DNA of 64,000 nucleotides, from the NCBI GenBank assembly GCA_964604675.1, contig CAZSAT010000024.1, forward strand, positions 8,411 to 72,410, written 5' to 3'. Made by a program: the position numbers and the translations under genes. This document shows positions 7,825-16,352 of this stretch, in pieces (position 1 is the stretch's first letter; each line of letters begins with the position of its first letter). Source of the stretch: CAZSAT01 sp964604675. Its GTDB lineage: Bacteria; Myxococcota_A; UBA796; CAJQPC01. The notes beneath the pieces are model-generated. The model was not told the origin of the DNA. It ran no database searches and saw nothing but the letters and a program-made list of their open reading frames with translations.

Positions 7825-9519
7825 TCATCCCGTGGCCAGCACCGCCAGCCGGGTGGCCTGCCCGAGCCACAGCACGTCGCCTGCACGCACCTCGACGTGT
7901 CCCTGAACGGAACGCAGGGCCTCCCGTCCGCGCTGCAGGCGTGCCGCTGCCGGAAGCTGCACGTGCGAGCCGCCCGTGGCCACCAGCGCACGCCGGCTCA
8001 GGGCGAGGTCGACCGGTCCGCCGCTGGGGTACAGCTCCACCGCGTCCCCTCGTCGGGCAGGGTCGGTGCGGCCCAGGATCGCGCCCGGTTCGAGCCGCAG
8101 CTGTCGCCCGTCCTCGGGCCCGCCCCAGACCTCGAGGAGCAGAGCCCGCGCGGCGTCTCCACTCGGTCCGCGGCTCGGCTCGCCGAGCACCGGGGCGAAC
8201 AGCTCGGCGCGCACCCACGGGACGTCCAGCAGCACACGCAGCAGGTCGTCGGGCCCCCATCCAGCCTCGAGCAGGGCACCCAGCGCGCGCACCCTCGGGG
8301 TCGGGGTCGGCTCGCCGCCCACGCCCATCAGGGGTGGGAGCGTGCGCATCAGCTCGACGAGTGGGGGCCGGACGGTGCGGAGGCGCGCCGTGGGGGTCTC
8401 CATGGACAGGAGGGCACCCAGCAGCTGCTCGACGCCGAACCATCCGCGTGCACGCGCCTGTTCGTTGGCGCGGCTCAGCAGGCCGCCCGCGCTGGTCCGT
8501 TCCGCCGGCCAGCCGGTCGGCCGGTCGGCCCCACGCAGCGGTGGAGGCGCGTCGAGCACGTGGCGACCCGACACCCTCAGCCGGGGGTTCCACCAGCGGC
8601 AGGTGGGGTGGGCGACGCCGAGTCGCTCCAGGCGTCGCCGACCCTCGGCCACGGCGTCGACGAGTGAGCCGCCGTCGGCCAGCGACTCGTAGAGCCCGAG
8701 CGAGAAGCGGGTGGAGGCGTCGTGCGCCAGCCGGGTGGCAGGGCGCAGGACGGCCGGCGCGTGCAGCGGTCCGATCTCCGCGGTGGGCACCCGCGACCCG
8801 CGAGCGGATCCACAGATGTCCAGCACCACCAGGCCCGCGCCGGCACCCAGCGACGGTGGCAGGGTCGCGAGATCGTCTTCGTGCTGGGTGAGCACGTGCA
8901 CCACGGGGTAGATGCCGGCCGTCCCGAGGTGCAAGCCGTCGAGCGAGGCAGGGCGCAGCACCTCGACGTCCAGCGCGGTGAGCCTCGCCAGCAAGGGGTC
9001 GAGCACGGCCAGGCAGATCGGATCCTCGGGTCGCGGCGTCCAGAGGGTGACCTGCAGGCGTTCGCCGTGGCGGGGGAGCGCGGGCACCGCAGCGCCGCTG
9101 GTGCGCACCACACGCGCGCCGGCCGCGACCCAGTCCCCGGGGGTCAAGAGCGTCACCAGCTCCCAGGGCACCCGCTCCAGCGCGTGGGTGCGCGGGTCGA
9201 AGAGCAGGCAGAGGTGGGCCCCTCGTTGCTCGGCCGCCGTGCGCAGCGCGGCGATGCGGCCACGGATCGGCGACATGCCTCGTCCCGACAGCAGCGTGGC
9301 CAGCGCTCGCGCGGCGTGCAGCTCGCGTCGGTGGGTGTCGGCCTCGGCGGCCGAGGTGAGCAGTCTCTCCGGCGGTGCGAGCAAGCGCGCGAGCCGTTCG
9401 GGCAGCGTGCTGAGCTCCGTCCGGCTCAGCCGACCGGCGACCTGGCCGTCTGCCCCTTCGTCGAGGACCGCGCCGAGACCATCGGGATCGAGGCCGAGCC
9501 GGAGGATGGGCGTGAGCAC
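7825..9519 (-). CDS. CHAT-domain protein with Clp-N-like segment and degenerate C-terminal FHA domain
   Basis: A 564-residue soluble protein. Residues 1-320 read as a CHAT (caspase-like, clan CD) protease domain: LERVPWELV, then VVHVLTQH with His213 and VVLDICGSAR with Cys236 as the expected dyad, followed by the usual SLADGGSLVDAVAEGRRRL tail. Residues about 345-440 (LLSRANEQARARGW, GVEQLLGALLSM) resemble the helical Clp N-terminal repeat. The last 110 residues look like an FHA fold (LLLEVWGG, GAILGRTDP, LSRRAL) but with SRR where Ser-x-x-His is expected. The start is GTG 9519, only 6 nt after TAGGCT. The predicted His-Cys dyad is intact, so proteolysis is plausible; the substrate is unknown. 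Confidence 0.75.
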   Translation of the reverse strand: MLTPILRLGLDPDGLGAVLDEGADGQVAGRLSRTELSTLPERLARLLAPPERLLTSAAEADTHRRELHAARALATLLSGRGMSPIRGRIAALRTAAEQRGAHLCLLFDPRTHALERVPWELVTLLTPGDWVAAGARVVRTSGAAVPALPRHGERLQVTLWTPRPEDPICLAVLDPLLARLTALDVEVLRPASLDGLHLGTAGIYPVVHVLTQHEDDLATLPPSLGAGAGLVVLDICGSARGSRVPTAEIGPLHAPAVLRPATRLAHDASTRFSLGLYESLADGGSLVDAVAEGRRRLERLGVAHPTCRWWNPRLRVSGRHVLDAPPPLRGADRPTGWPAERTSAGGLLSRANEQARARGWFGVEQLLGALLSMETPTARLRTVRPPLVELMRTLPPLMGVGGEPTPTPRVRALGALLEAGWGPDDLLRVLLDVPWVRAELFAPVLGEPSRGPSGDAARALLLEVWGGPEDGRQLRLEPGAILGRTDPARRGDAVELYPSGGPVDLALSRRALVATGGSHVQLPAAARLQRGREALRSVQGHVEVRAGDVLWLGQATRLAVLATG

Positions 9520-9525
9520 GGTGGG

Positions 9526-9531
9526 AGCCTA
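9526..9531 (-). promoter_or_regulatory. leaderless-type -10 TAGGCT
   Basis: TAGGCTcccaccGTG on the minus strand: the hexamer ends 6 nt before the start codon of the CHAT gene, leaving no room for a 5' leader. Confidence 0.55.
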
Positions 9532-9707
9532 CCCGGCCGCTTCGGCCCGGTTGGGCCTTGCGATCGCTTTCAAGCCGGTTTCACGTCGGACCCGTCTCGG
9601 GTCACCGTTCGGGCAACGTCGTCGTGGGGGTGCCCTCGCGCGCCGGAAACCGCGTGCGGGAGTCGGCGTCGAGGTGAAGTCTGCTTCCCCCGGGGCCCAT
9701 GCGCGGG

Positions 9708-9713
9708 TATCCT
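9708..9713 (+). promoter_or_regulatory. -10-like hexamer TATCCT
   Basis: TATCCT lies 28 nt ahead of GTG 9742, with AGGAGAGG (9731-9738) as ribosome site. The rest of the gap 9532-9707 shows nothing recognisable. Confidence 0.4.
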
Positions 9714-9741
9714 TCGCGCCTTCCGCGCCCAGGAGAGGAAC

Positions 9742-11751
9742 GTGCGGGTACTCCCCACCCTCGTTCTCAGTGTCCCGCTCACCCTGCTCTACGCCTGCTC
9801 CGGTTCCGGCGGTGGCGGCGGCGACGACGAGTCGCCCCCCGAGATCGAGTACCCGGACGAAGACGGCGACACGATCATGGACTTCCACGAGGGCTTCTTC
9901 TCCAACATGTACCAGGACACGGGCGAAGACCTCGAAGACGTCGACACCGACGGCGACGACACCCCGGACTACCTGGACCTCGACAGCGACGACGACGGCA
10001 TTCCCGACGAGGTGGAGGCCGGCGACGACGACGTGCTGACCCTGCCGCTCGACTCCGACGGCGACGGCGAGTACGACTTCCGCGACGAGGACAGCGACGA
10101 CAACTGCCTCGACGACGAGGACGAGGGCGACGACGACCCGGACGACGACGGCATCGGTGACTACGCCGACCACGACAACGACGGCGACGGCATCCTCGAC
10201 ACCTACGAGATCGGCCGCGACTGCGCCGAGGTCGACACCGACGGCGACGGCACGCCGGACTACCTCGACGAGGACTCCGACGGCGACGGCGTGGCCGACA
10301 TCTACGAGGCCGGCACCTCCGAGTTCGACACCGAGCCGGCCGACACCGACGGCGACGGCACGCCCGACTACCTCGACGAGGACTCCGACGGCGACGGCTT
10401 CACCGACACCTACGAGTCCGGTGGCTCCGAGCCCCGCGACACCGACGGCGACGGCCTCTACGACTTCCAGGACACCGACTCCGACGGCGATGGCCTGACC
10501 GACGACGAGGAGCGCGACGTCTACGGCACCGACCCCTACGACTCCAACACCGACGGCGACGCCAACCCCGACGGCGCCGAGGTGTCCGCGGGCACCGACC
10601 CCAACGACCCGTTCAGCGAGATCGACGGGCTCTACGTCGAGGTCAACGAGCGGACCGAGACCGAGGAGGTCTTCGAGTTCACCCTCGACATCCAGATGGG
10701 CGACATCGCCTTCCTGCTCGACACGACCGGCTCCATGTCGAGCACGCTCTCGGCGATGAAGAACGAGTACAGCGCGATCGTGAGCACCCTGTCGTCGCAG
10801 ATCCCCGACGCCGAGTACGGCGTGGCCACCTTCGACGACTACAACCACGGCTCCTACGGGAGCGGGCAGGACAAGCCCTTCATCCTGCAGCAGGAGATCA
10901 CGAGCGACGTCGGCCAGGTGCAGAGCGCGCTCTCCGGCATCGGCCTGCATGGCGGCGGCGATGGTCCCGAGTCGGGCATGGAGGCGCTCTACCAGGGCCT
11001 CACCGGCGTCGGCTACGACCAGAGCTGCAACGGCAGCTACGACAGCGCCGACGACGTGAAGCCCTTCATCGGCTCGGCGTCCGATCCCTTCAACGGCTCC
11101 GCGGGCGGCGCCCAGACCGGGCTCTACTCCGGCGGTGGGGACCTCGGCGGCTTCGGCTTCCGGGCCTACGCACTCCCCGTGCTCGTCTACGCCACCGACA
11201 ACCAGCTGCGCGATGCCGATGGCGGCTTCGGCACCCCGGGCGGCTGCCCGGGCGACGCCGGCAACTCCGACGTCAGCATGGCGGCCCGGGATCTGGGGGC
11301 CTACCTGATCGGTGTGTCGGTCTCCGGCTCCACACCGGTCACGCAGATGAACCAGCTGGCCGACGACACCTCCAGCTACGCCGACACCGACGGCGACGGG
11401 CTGGCCGACGATCGCCTGGTCTTCACCTGGAACAGCTCCAGCTCCAGCCAGTTCCGCTCCACGGTCACCGACGCCATCGACGACCTGGTCCAGAGCGTGG
11501 TGTTCTCGGAGATCGAGCTGGAGATCGAGGGCGACACCCACGGCTTCGTGGTCGACATCGACCCGGCCACCTACACCCTGTCCGGCGCGGCCACGGGCCA
11601 GGTGATCGACTTCACGCTCACCTTCCGCGGCACCGTGGCGGAGGTCGAGGACGATCAGTTCTACAGCCTCACGCTCAACGTGCTCGGCGACGGCACCACC
11701 CTGCTCGACTCCCAGGAGATCTTCGTCCTGGTCCCCGGCACCTCCTACTAG
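9742..11751 (+). CDS. lipoprotein with TSP type 3 (Asp-rich) repeats and a von Willebrand factor A domain
   Basis: A 669-residue predicted lipoprotein: signal MRVLPTLVLSVPLTLLYAC ends in a lipobox with Cys19, then a Gly/Ser linker. Residues about 30-300 are calcium-binding-type repeats built on DTDGDG and DSDDDG units; one 57-bp unit is repeated with one mismatch at 10234-10290 and 10342-10398. A VWA domain starts near residue 320, with the MIDAS DTTGSMS at Asp327. The C-terminus is a beta-rich domain. Such proteins are surface or periplasmic adhesion or scaffold candidates. The GTG start follows AGGAGAGG. The next gene, also a lipoprotein, starts 9 bp downstream. Confidence 0.88.
   Translation: MRVLPTLVLSVPLTLLYACSGSGGGGGDDESPPEIEYPDEDGDTIMDFHEGFFSNMYQDTGEDLEDVDTDGDDTPDYLDLDSDDDGIPDEVEAGDDDVLTLPLDSDGDGEYDFRDEDSDDNCLDDEDEGDDDPDDDGIGDYADHDNDGDGILDTYEIGRDCAEVDTDGDGTPDYLDEDSDGDGVADIYEAGTSEFDTEPADTDGDGTPDYLDEDSDGDGFTDTYESGGSEPRDTDGDGLYDFQDTDSDGDGLTDDEERDVYGTDPYDSNTDGDANPDGAEVSAGTDPNDPFSEIDGLYVEVNERTETEEVFEFTLDIQMGDIAFLLDTTGSMSSTLSAMKNEYSAIVSTLSSQIPDAEYGVATFDDYNHGSYGSGQDKPFILQQEITSDVGQVQSALSGIGLHGGGDGPESGMEALYQGLTGVGYDQSCNGSYDSADDVKPFIGSASDPFNGSAGGAQTGLYSGGGDLGGFGFRAYALPVLVYATDNQLRDADGGFGTPGGCPGDAGNSDVSMAARDLGAYLIGVSVSGSTPVTQMNQLADDTSSYADTDGDGLADDRLVFTWNSSSSSQFRSTVTDAIDDLVQSVVFSEIELEIEGDTHGFVVDIDPATYTLSGAATGQVIDFTLTFRGTVAEVEDDQFYSLTLNVLGDGTTLLDSQEIFVLVPGTSY
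10234..10398 (+). repeat. imperfect direct repeat of a 57-bp TSP3 coding unit
   Basis: Copies at 10234-10290 and 10342-10398 differ at one base. Both encode DTDGDGTPDYLDEDSDGDG, pointing to recent internal duplication in the Asp-rich region of the VWA lipoprotein. Confidence 0.8.
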
Positions 11752-11760
11752 GACCGCACC

Positions 11761-12837
11761 ATGAAGCGCCTCACGCTCGCCGCGTCCATCCTGCTCAGCC
11801 TGGTCGCCTGCAAGAACGAGAACGAGTTCACCGAGTGGGTCGACGATCCCTTCGCCGACGGCGGAAAGATCGAGGGTCGCGTGTGCAACGCCGAGACCGG
11901 CACCTGGTACGAAGGCGTCACGGTCTACACCCACCTCTACGACGAGAACGGCGTGGTGTGGGACACCCGCATCACCGAGTCCGACGAGGACGGCTGGTGG
12001 GCGCTCGACCCCCTGCAGGGCGACCGCGAGTACGACATCTACTACCAGGTGGGCAACGAGATCATCGAGCAGTTCATGATCGGCATGCCCAAGAACAAGG
12101 ACGTGATGATCGAGGAGCCCGACTGCTTCACGGCGGTGGACTTCAAGGCCGCGGTGGTGACGGGCGACTACGACGACTTCGGCGTGCTCTTCGAGACCCT
12201 CGGCATCACCGACTACCTCGAGGTCAACGGCCAGACCGGCGACGAGATGGTGGACTTCCTCACCGACCTCGATGCCATGAGCGAGTACGCGGTGGTCTTC
12301 TTCGACGGTGGCCACCTCGAAGAGGGCATCTTCTACGACTCCTCCGGTGCGGTGAATCCGACCGTGGACCTGGTGCTCGCCACCCTCCAGTCCTATGTCC
12401 AGCAGGGCGGCACCGTCTACGCCAGCGACTGGGCCTACGACGTGGTGGAGCGGGCCTGGCCCCAGGCCATCGACTTCATGGGCGACGACCTCGTGCCCGA
12501 CGCCGGCCAGGTGGGTGAGGCCGACGTGGTGGTCGGGACCGTGCTCGACAGCGGCATGGAGAGCGCCATCGGAACCGGCGAGATGGCCGTGACCTACGAC
12601 ATGTTCGTGTGGCCGGTGATCCTCGATCTCGGGCCTGGCACCACGGCCTACCTCGTCGGCGATGCGCCCTACACCATGGACCAGCAGGAACAGACCGCTC
12701 CGAACTCGCCCCTGATGGTGGGCTTCGACGACGGAGAGGGCCGGGTGGTGTTCTCCACCTGGCGGTCCCGCGCCAACGCGGGCGGGGAGCACCTGAAGGC
12801 CATGCGCTACGTCCTCCCGGACACGAGCGGCGAGTAA
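11761..12837 (+). CDS. hypothetical lipoprotein with carboxypeptidase-regulatory-like domain
   Basis: A 358-residue protein with a textbook lipoprotein signal: MKRLTLAASILLSLVAC, Cys17. Residues about 35-105 (GGKIEGRVCNAETGTWYEGV, then DEDGWWALDPLQ) look like a carboxypeptidase regulatory-like beta-sandwich. The region after residue 120 (AAVVTGDYDDFGVLFETLGI, VVFFDGGHLEEG, YVQQGGTVYASDWAY) has the alternating pattern of a ThuA or glutamine-amidotransferase-like Rossmann fold, with no catalytic Cys seen. It follows the VWA lipoprotein by 9 bp and likely shares its transcript, so the two may work at the same surface site. The function is unknown. Confidence 0.75.
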   Translation: MKRLTLAASILLSLVACKNENEFTEWVDDPFADGGKIEGRVCNAETGTWYEGVTVYTHLYDENGVVWDTRITESDEDGWWALDPLQGDREYDIYYQVGNEIIEQFMIGMPKNKDVMIEEPDCFTAVDFKAAVVTGDYDDFGVLFETLGITDYLEVNGQTGDEMVDFLTDLDAMSEYAVVFFDGGHLEEGIFYDSSGAVNPTVDLVLATLQSYVQQGGTVYASDWAYDVVERAWPQAIDFMGDDLVPDAGQVGEADVVVGTVLDSGMESAIGTGEMAVTYDMFVWPVILDLGPGTTAYLVGDAPYTMDQQEQTAPNSPLMVGFDDGEGRVVFSTWRSRANAGGEHLKAMRYVLPDTSGE

Positions 12838-12838
12838 G

Positions 12839-13441
12839 GTGCTACAAACGGGCATGTTCTGGCTCTTCGCGTCCCTCGCCCACGCTCAGCCCGTCGCCAC
12901 CCTGGACGAGCGCAGCGCGGCCGAGCTCAACCGCCTGATCGACGATCTGGAACGCCTGGCCGAGCGGCAGGCGTGGGCAGGCGTCGAACGTCGGTACGAG
13001 CAGATCCTGGCCCTGGAGGGCGTGGTGCCCCCCGCCTACGTGCACGTCCAGGCCGCCTACTCGGCGCGCGTCAACGGCGAGATGGGCGCGGCGCTCGACC
13101 GGCTGAGCCGTGCGCAGTCGCTGGAGCCCACCGACCAGCTCGACATGTGGATCACGGCCATCAACGAGTCCTACGGACGCGTCGAGCTGGTGGTCGACCC
13201 GCCGCGCACGACCGAGCTCGAGGCGGAGAAGATGCCCTTCGATCCCGAGCAGCGGCGTGCCATCGACACCGCGGTGCTCTGGATGGACGCCGAAGGCTAC
13301 TTCGAGGGCATGCTCCCGGGCGGCAGCTACGCGCTGGGCGGGAAGGAGTTCGAGGTCATCCCGGGGGTCGCCGTTCGGGTGGACCTCTCACGCAAGGAGC
13401 TCCGCGCCGAGAAACGACAGGCGCGGAAGCAGGTCCGCTGA
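12839..13441 (+). CDS. exported TPR-like hypothetical protein
   Basis: About 200 residues. With the GTG start at 12839 (1 bp past the previous stop) the signal is MLQTGMFWLFASLAHA; an in-frame ATG at 12854 gives the shorter MFWLFASLAHA and has TACAAA five bases upstream, so either start is possible. The mature part (residues 20-110) is helical with TPR-like spacing (RLIDDLERLAERQAWAGVE, ALDRLSRAQSLEPTDQ). The C-terminal half is beta-like and ends in a Lys/Arg-rich tail. It probably belongs to the same unit as the lipoprotein upstream and OmpA downstream. No enzymatic motif is visible. Confidence 0.65.
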   Translation: MLQTGMFWLFASLAHAQPVATLDERSAAELNRLIDDLERLAERQAWAGVERRYEQILALEGVVPPAYVHVQAAYSARVNGEMGAALDRLSRAQSLEPTDQLDMWITAINESYGRVELVVDPPRTTELEAEKMPFDPEQRRAIDTAVLWMDAEGYFEGMLPGGSYALGGKEFEVIPGVAVRVDLSRKELRAEKRQARKQVR

Positions 13442-13459
13442 AGCAGAATGGGTTGGTAG

Positions 13460-15001
13460 ATGCTGTGCTCCCTCTTCGCTGTGTTGTCCATGCTCGAGCG
13501 CCCGGCGTATGCCGAGGCCGGCGAGCTCCAGTTCGGTGCCTACGGTGGCTACCTCTGGACCGATCCCCAGGAGAACCTGGACGACACCTGGGTCCTGACC
13601 CCGCGCGTCGGCCTGGGCCTGGTCGACCCGATCACCCTGGAGGCGGACGCCGTGGGCTGGTCCCAGGGCCGCGCGCGCGTGGTCGTGGGCGACGACGGCA
13701 TCCCGTACCGCTACGACGCGTTCACGCCGCGCATCAACCTGCTGGTCTTCCCGTTCCCGGACATCAAGGTCCGTCCGTTCCTCGCGGTCGGCGGCGGCAT
13801 CATCTACAAGAAGATCCACCGCGACGCGGAGGTCTGGGAGCCCAGCCCTCAGGAAGGTGGGTACGGGAACTACAAGAACCCCGACACCGATGCGCTCCTG
13901 AACGCGGGGCCGGGCCTCGAAGCCCGCCTCACGCCCGGCATGGCGCTCCGCACCGACTTCCGTTGGATGTACAACGTGGGCACCGAGCCCCATGGCGACA
14001 TCCCGGATCAGTTCACGGACTGGGAGCTCACCTTCGGCTTCAACTTCTACCCCTTCGCGGGGAAGCGGGACCTCGACGGCGACGGCATCACCGACTCGGT
14101 CGACGAGTGCGTGGAGGACCCGGAGGACTACGACCGCTACCAGGACGCTGACGGCTGCCCGGACCCCGACAACGACCGGGACCGCATCCTCGACATCAAC
14201 GACACCTGCCCGCTCGCAGCGGAGGACGAAGACGGCTTCGCCGATGCCGACGGCTGCCCCGACACCGACAACGACGGCGACGGCCTGCTCGACGACTACG
14301 ACCGTTGCCCCGACGTCGCGGAAGACCTCGACGGGTGGGAGGACGACGACGGCTGCCCGGACATCGACAACGACGGCGACGGCCTGGTCGACCTGGAGGA
14401 CAGCTGCCCGAACCACGCGGAGGACATGGACGGCTTCGAGGACGACGACGGCTGCGACGACCGCGACAACGACGGCGACGCCATCCTCGACGCGGCCGAC
14501 GCCTGCATGAACGAACCCGAGACCTACAACGGCATCGACGACGAGGACGGCTGCCCCGACGAGCTCCCACCCCAGATCGTCAAGTTCACGGGCGTGATCA
14601 AGGGCATCAACTTCGAGGTCGCCTCGGACCAGATCACGGTGGACAGCTACCGCCTGCTCGACGAGGCAGCGTCGGTGCTCATCGACTACCCGATGGTCCT
14701 GCTCGAGGTCCAGGGCCACACCGACAGCGACGGCGGCGACGACTACAACCTCGACCTGTCCGCCCGTCGCGCGGGCGCCGTGGTGCGCTACCTCGTGAAC
14801 CGTGGTGTGGGGCCGGAGCGCCTGAGCTGGATCGGCTACGGCGAGGAGCGGCCGCTCTCGACCAACGACACCCCCCAGGGCAAGGCCATCAACCGTCGCG
14901 TCGAGTTCCACATCGTCAACGAGAGCGGGGAGCTCTCCGACGAGCAGGGCACACCCGACATCGTTGCCCCAGACGGCACCGGCTCCGGCGTCCCCCTGTA
15001 G
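13460..15001 (+). CDS. OmpA-family outer membrane protein with TSP3 repeats
   Basis: A 513-residue protein. The signal is MLCSLFAVLSMLERPAYA. Residues about 20-200 form a beta-barrel like OmpA's (alternating GAYGGYLW, LTPRVGLGL, FLAVGGGII). Residues about 204-375 hold TSP type 3 repeats of the DGDGI-DxxDxCP-DxDGCPD kind. The last 130 residues are an OmpA C-terminal peptidoglycan-binding domain: GHTDSDGG with its Asp, then LSARRAGAV with its Arg, and INRRVEFHI. It would tie the outer membrane to peptidoglycan. A close paralogue lies at 49427-50866. Only weak promoter-like sequence precedes it, so it may be read through from 12839. Confidence 0.93.
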   Translation: MLCSLFAVLSMLERPAYAEAGELQFGAYGGYLWTDPQENLDDTWVLTPRVGLGLVDPITLEADAVGWSQGRARVVVGDDGIPYRYDAFTPRINLLVFPFPDIKVRPFLAVGGGIIYKKIHRDAEVWEPSPQEGGYGNYKNPDTDALLNAGPGLEARLTPGMALRTDFRWMYNVGTEPHGDIPDQFTDWELTFGFNFYPFAGKRDLDGDGITDSVDECVEDPEDYDRYQDADGCPDPDNDRDRILDINDTCPLAAEDEDGFADADGCPDTDNDGDGLLDDYDRCPDVAEDLDGWEDDDGCPDIDNDGDGLVDLEDSCPNHAEDMDGFEDDDGCDDRDNDGDAILDAADACMNEPETYNGIDDEDGCPDELPPQIVKFTGVIKGINFEVASDQITVDSYRLLDEAASVLIDYPMVLLEVQGHTDSDGGDDYNLDLSARRAGAVVRYLVNRGVGPERLSWIGYGEERPLSTNDTPQGKAINRRVEFHIVNESGELSDEQGTPDIVAPDGTGSGVPL

Positions 15002-15047
15002 TGGGGTGGCCGCTCGGCGCCGTGGCCTTGGCCTGGCGGACGCGGCG

Positions 15048-16352
15048 GTGAGCCGCTTCGCGCCCGCAGCGGTGGCGCTGGTGGTGGCCCTGGTCTACCT
15101 GGCCACCGCCGCGCAATGGCACACACCGGACGCGGCGGCCTACGCCGACGACGTGCTCGACGGGCAGCTCGTGCACGCGAAGCACCTGCTGCACAACGCC
15201 TATGGCCTGGCGGCGGTCCGGCTGGCACAGGCGCTGGGCTACGAGGGCGCGATCATCGAGCCGCTCCAGTGGCTCAACGTCGGAGGGGCCTCCATCGGGT
15301 CGGGGCTCCTGTGCTGGTTGGTCGCGCGTCGGTCAGGGTTCCTCGCGGGGTCGCTGGCGGGGCTCGGGCTGGCGGCCACCTACGGATGGTGGTCGCTCGC
15401 CGGCACCTACGAGGTGCACATCTGGCCCGCTGTGGTCGTCTTGATGGCTCTGGCCGTCGCGACGGAGGGCGAGGCCTCTCCTGCGCGCGGCGTGGTCGTC
15501 GGCCTGCTCCACGGCGCGGCCATCCTGCTCCACCAGGTCGCCGCGCTCGCGGGCCCAGGGCTCGCGCTGGCGTTGATCGGCGGCTGGGGGGGGCGGCGCT
15601 TCCGTGCGCTGGTGGCGTACGTGGCGGTCGCGGCTGCGCTGCTGGGTGCTGGCTACGGCGGAGCGGCCCGCTACCAGTCGGAGCGCCTGGGTCATCCAGT
15701 CGGTGTCGAGGACCTCCTGCTCGCGGATGTCACGGCCGGCGCTCCCTCCTCGGACCGCTCGATCGGGAGTGAGGTCGCGCTCGGATGGTCGACCACTGCG
15801 GCCGCGCGCGTGCAGCGCACCTGCCTGCGCCAGCGACCCCACCCCCGGCGCGTGCCCTTGCCCACCCTCGGCTGGGCCTACGCAGCGCTCGGGCTCGGGC
15901 TGTTGGTGCGCGGGCAGCGCGTCGTGCGGGTGGCGCGACGGGAGGCGGTGGCGGTGGCCGCGTGGTGCTGGACCTATGTGCCGCTGGTCGCCTGGAAGGA
16001 GCCCCTGAACTTCGAGTACTACCTCGTGCCCACGGTGGGGCTCGTGCTGCTCCTCGGGCTGGCCTCCGGGCCGGGCGTGCTCGGGCGCCTGATGGCGCTC
16101 CTCCTGGCTGGATCCACCGCGTTGGTGGCGGTGAACAACCTCGACCGCGACATCCTACCGGCCTCGCGCACGCCGGACGACGGGCACCACGTGTGCGCGG
16201 ACGGGGCCACGTCGGTCGGCCGGGCGCTGAACGCCGAAGGCCTGCTGCTGGCGCCGCCGCCCGAGACACAGCTCGGGGACGCGCCCCCGGCGACGGGGCG
16301 TCACGGCGGTCCGCGGCGCGGCGTGCGAGGGCGCCTGGATCAAGCGCCCTGA
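15048..16352 (+). CDS. polytopic membrane protein, GT-C glycosyltransferase-like
   Basis: Around 434 residues with about nine predicted transmembrane helices. An early loop carries AQWHTPDAAAYADDVLDG, with the acidic residues expected of GT-C lipid-linked-sugar transferases, and an internal LNFEYYLVPTVGL resembles the late loop of that fold. Family assignment is tentative. The start is uncertain: GTG 15048 puts the first helix right after VSRFAP, while GTG 15006 would add a basic tail. The last 50 residues are Pro/Gly/Arg-rich and overlap the 3' end of the convergent bpt gene by 13 bp. There are no neighbours that name a sugar pathway. Confidence 0.65.
   Translation: MSRFAPAAVALVVALVYLATAAQWHTPDAAAYADDVLDGQLVHAKHLLHNAYGLAAVRLAQALGYEGAIIEPLQWLNVGGASIGSGLLCWLVARRSGFLAGSLAGLGLAATYGWWSLAGTYEVHIWPAVVVLMALAVATEGEASPARGVVVGLLHGAAILLHQVAALAGPGLALALIGGWGGRRFRALVAYVAVAAALLGAGYGGAARYQSERLGHPVGVEDLLLADVTAGAPSSDRSIGSEVALGWSTTAAARVQRTCLRQRPHPRRVPLPTLGWAYAALGLGLLVRGQRVVRVARREAVAVAAWCWTYVPLVAWKEPLNFEYYLVPTVGLVLLLGLASGPGVLGRLMALLLAGSTALVAVNNLDRDILPASRTPDDGHHVCADGATSVGRALNAEGLLLAPPPETQLGDAPPATGRHGGPRRGVRGRLDQAP

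Noticed and set aside
9860..10600. CRISPR-like or tandem non-coding repeat in the GACGGCGAC-rich stretch
   Set aside because: The repeats are in frame and encode Asp-Gly calcium-type units; there are no spacers of constant length.
9529..12855. A 1108-codon open frame on the minus strand opposite the VWA lipoprotein and its neighbour, rich in Val, Gly and His
   Set aside because: It is a mirror of the GAC/GGC-rich Asp-Gly repeats on the plus strand in very GC-rich DNA. It has no start context, and the plus-strand genes have signals, lipoboxes and domains.
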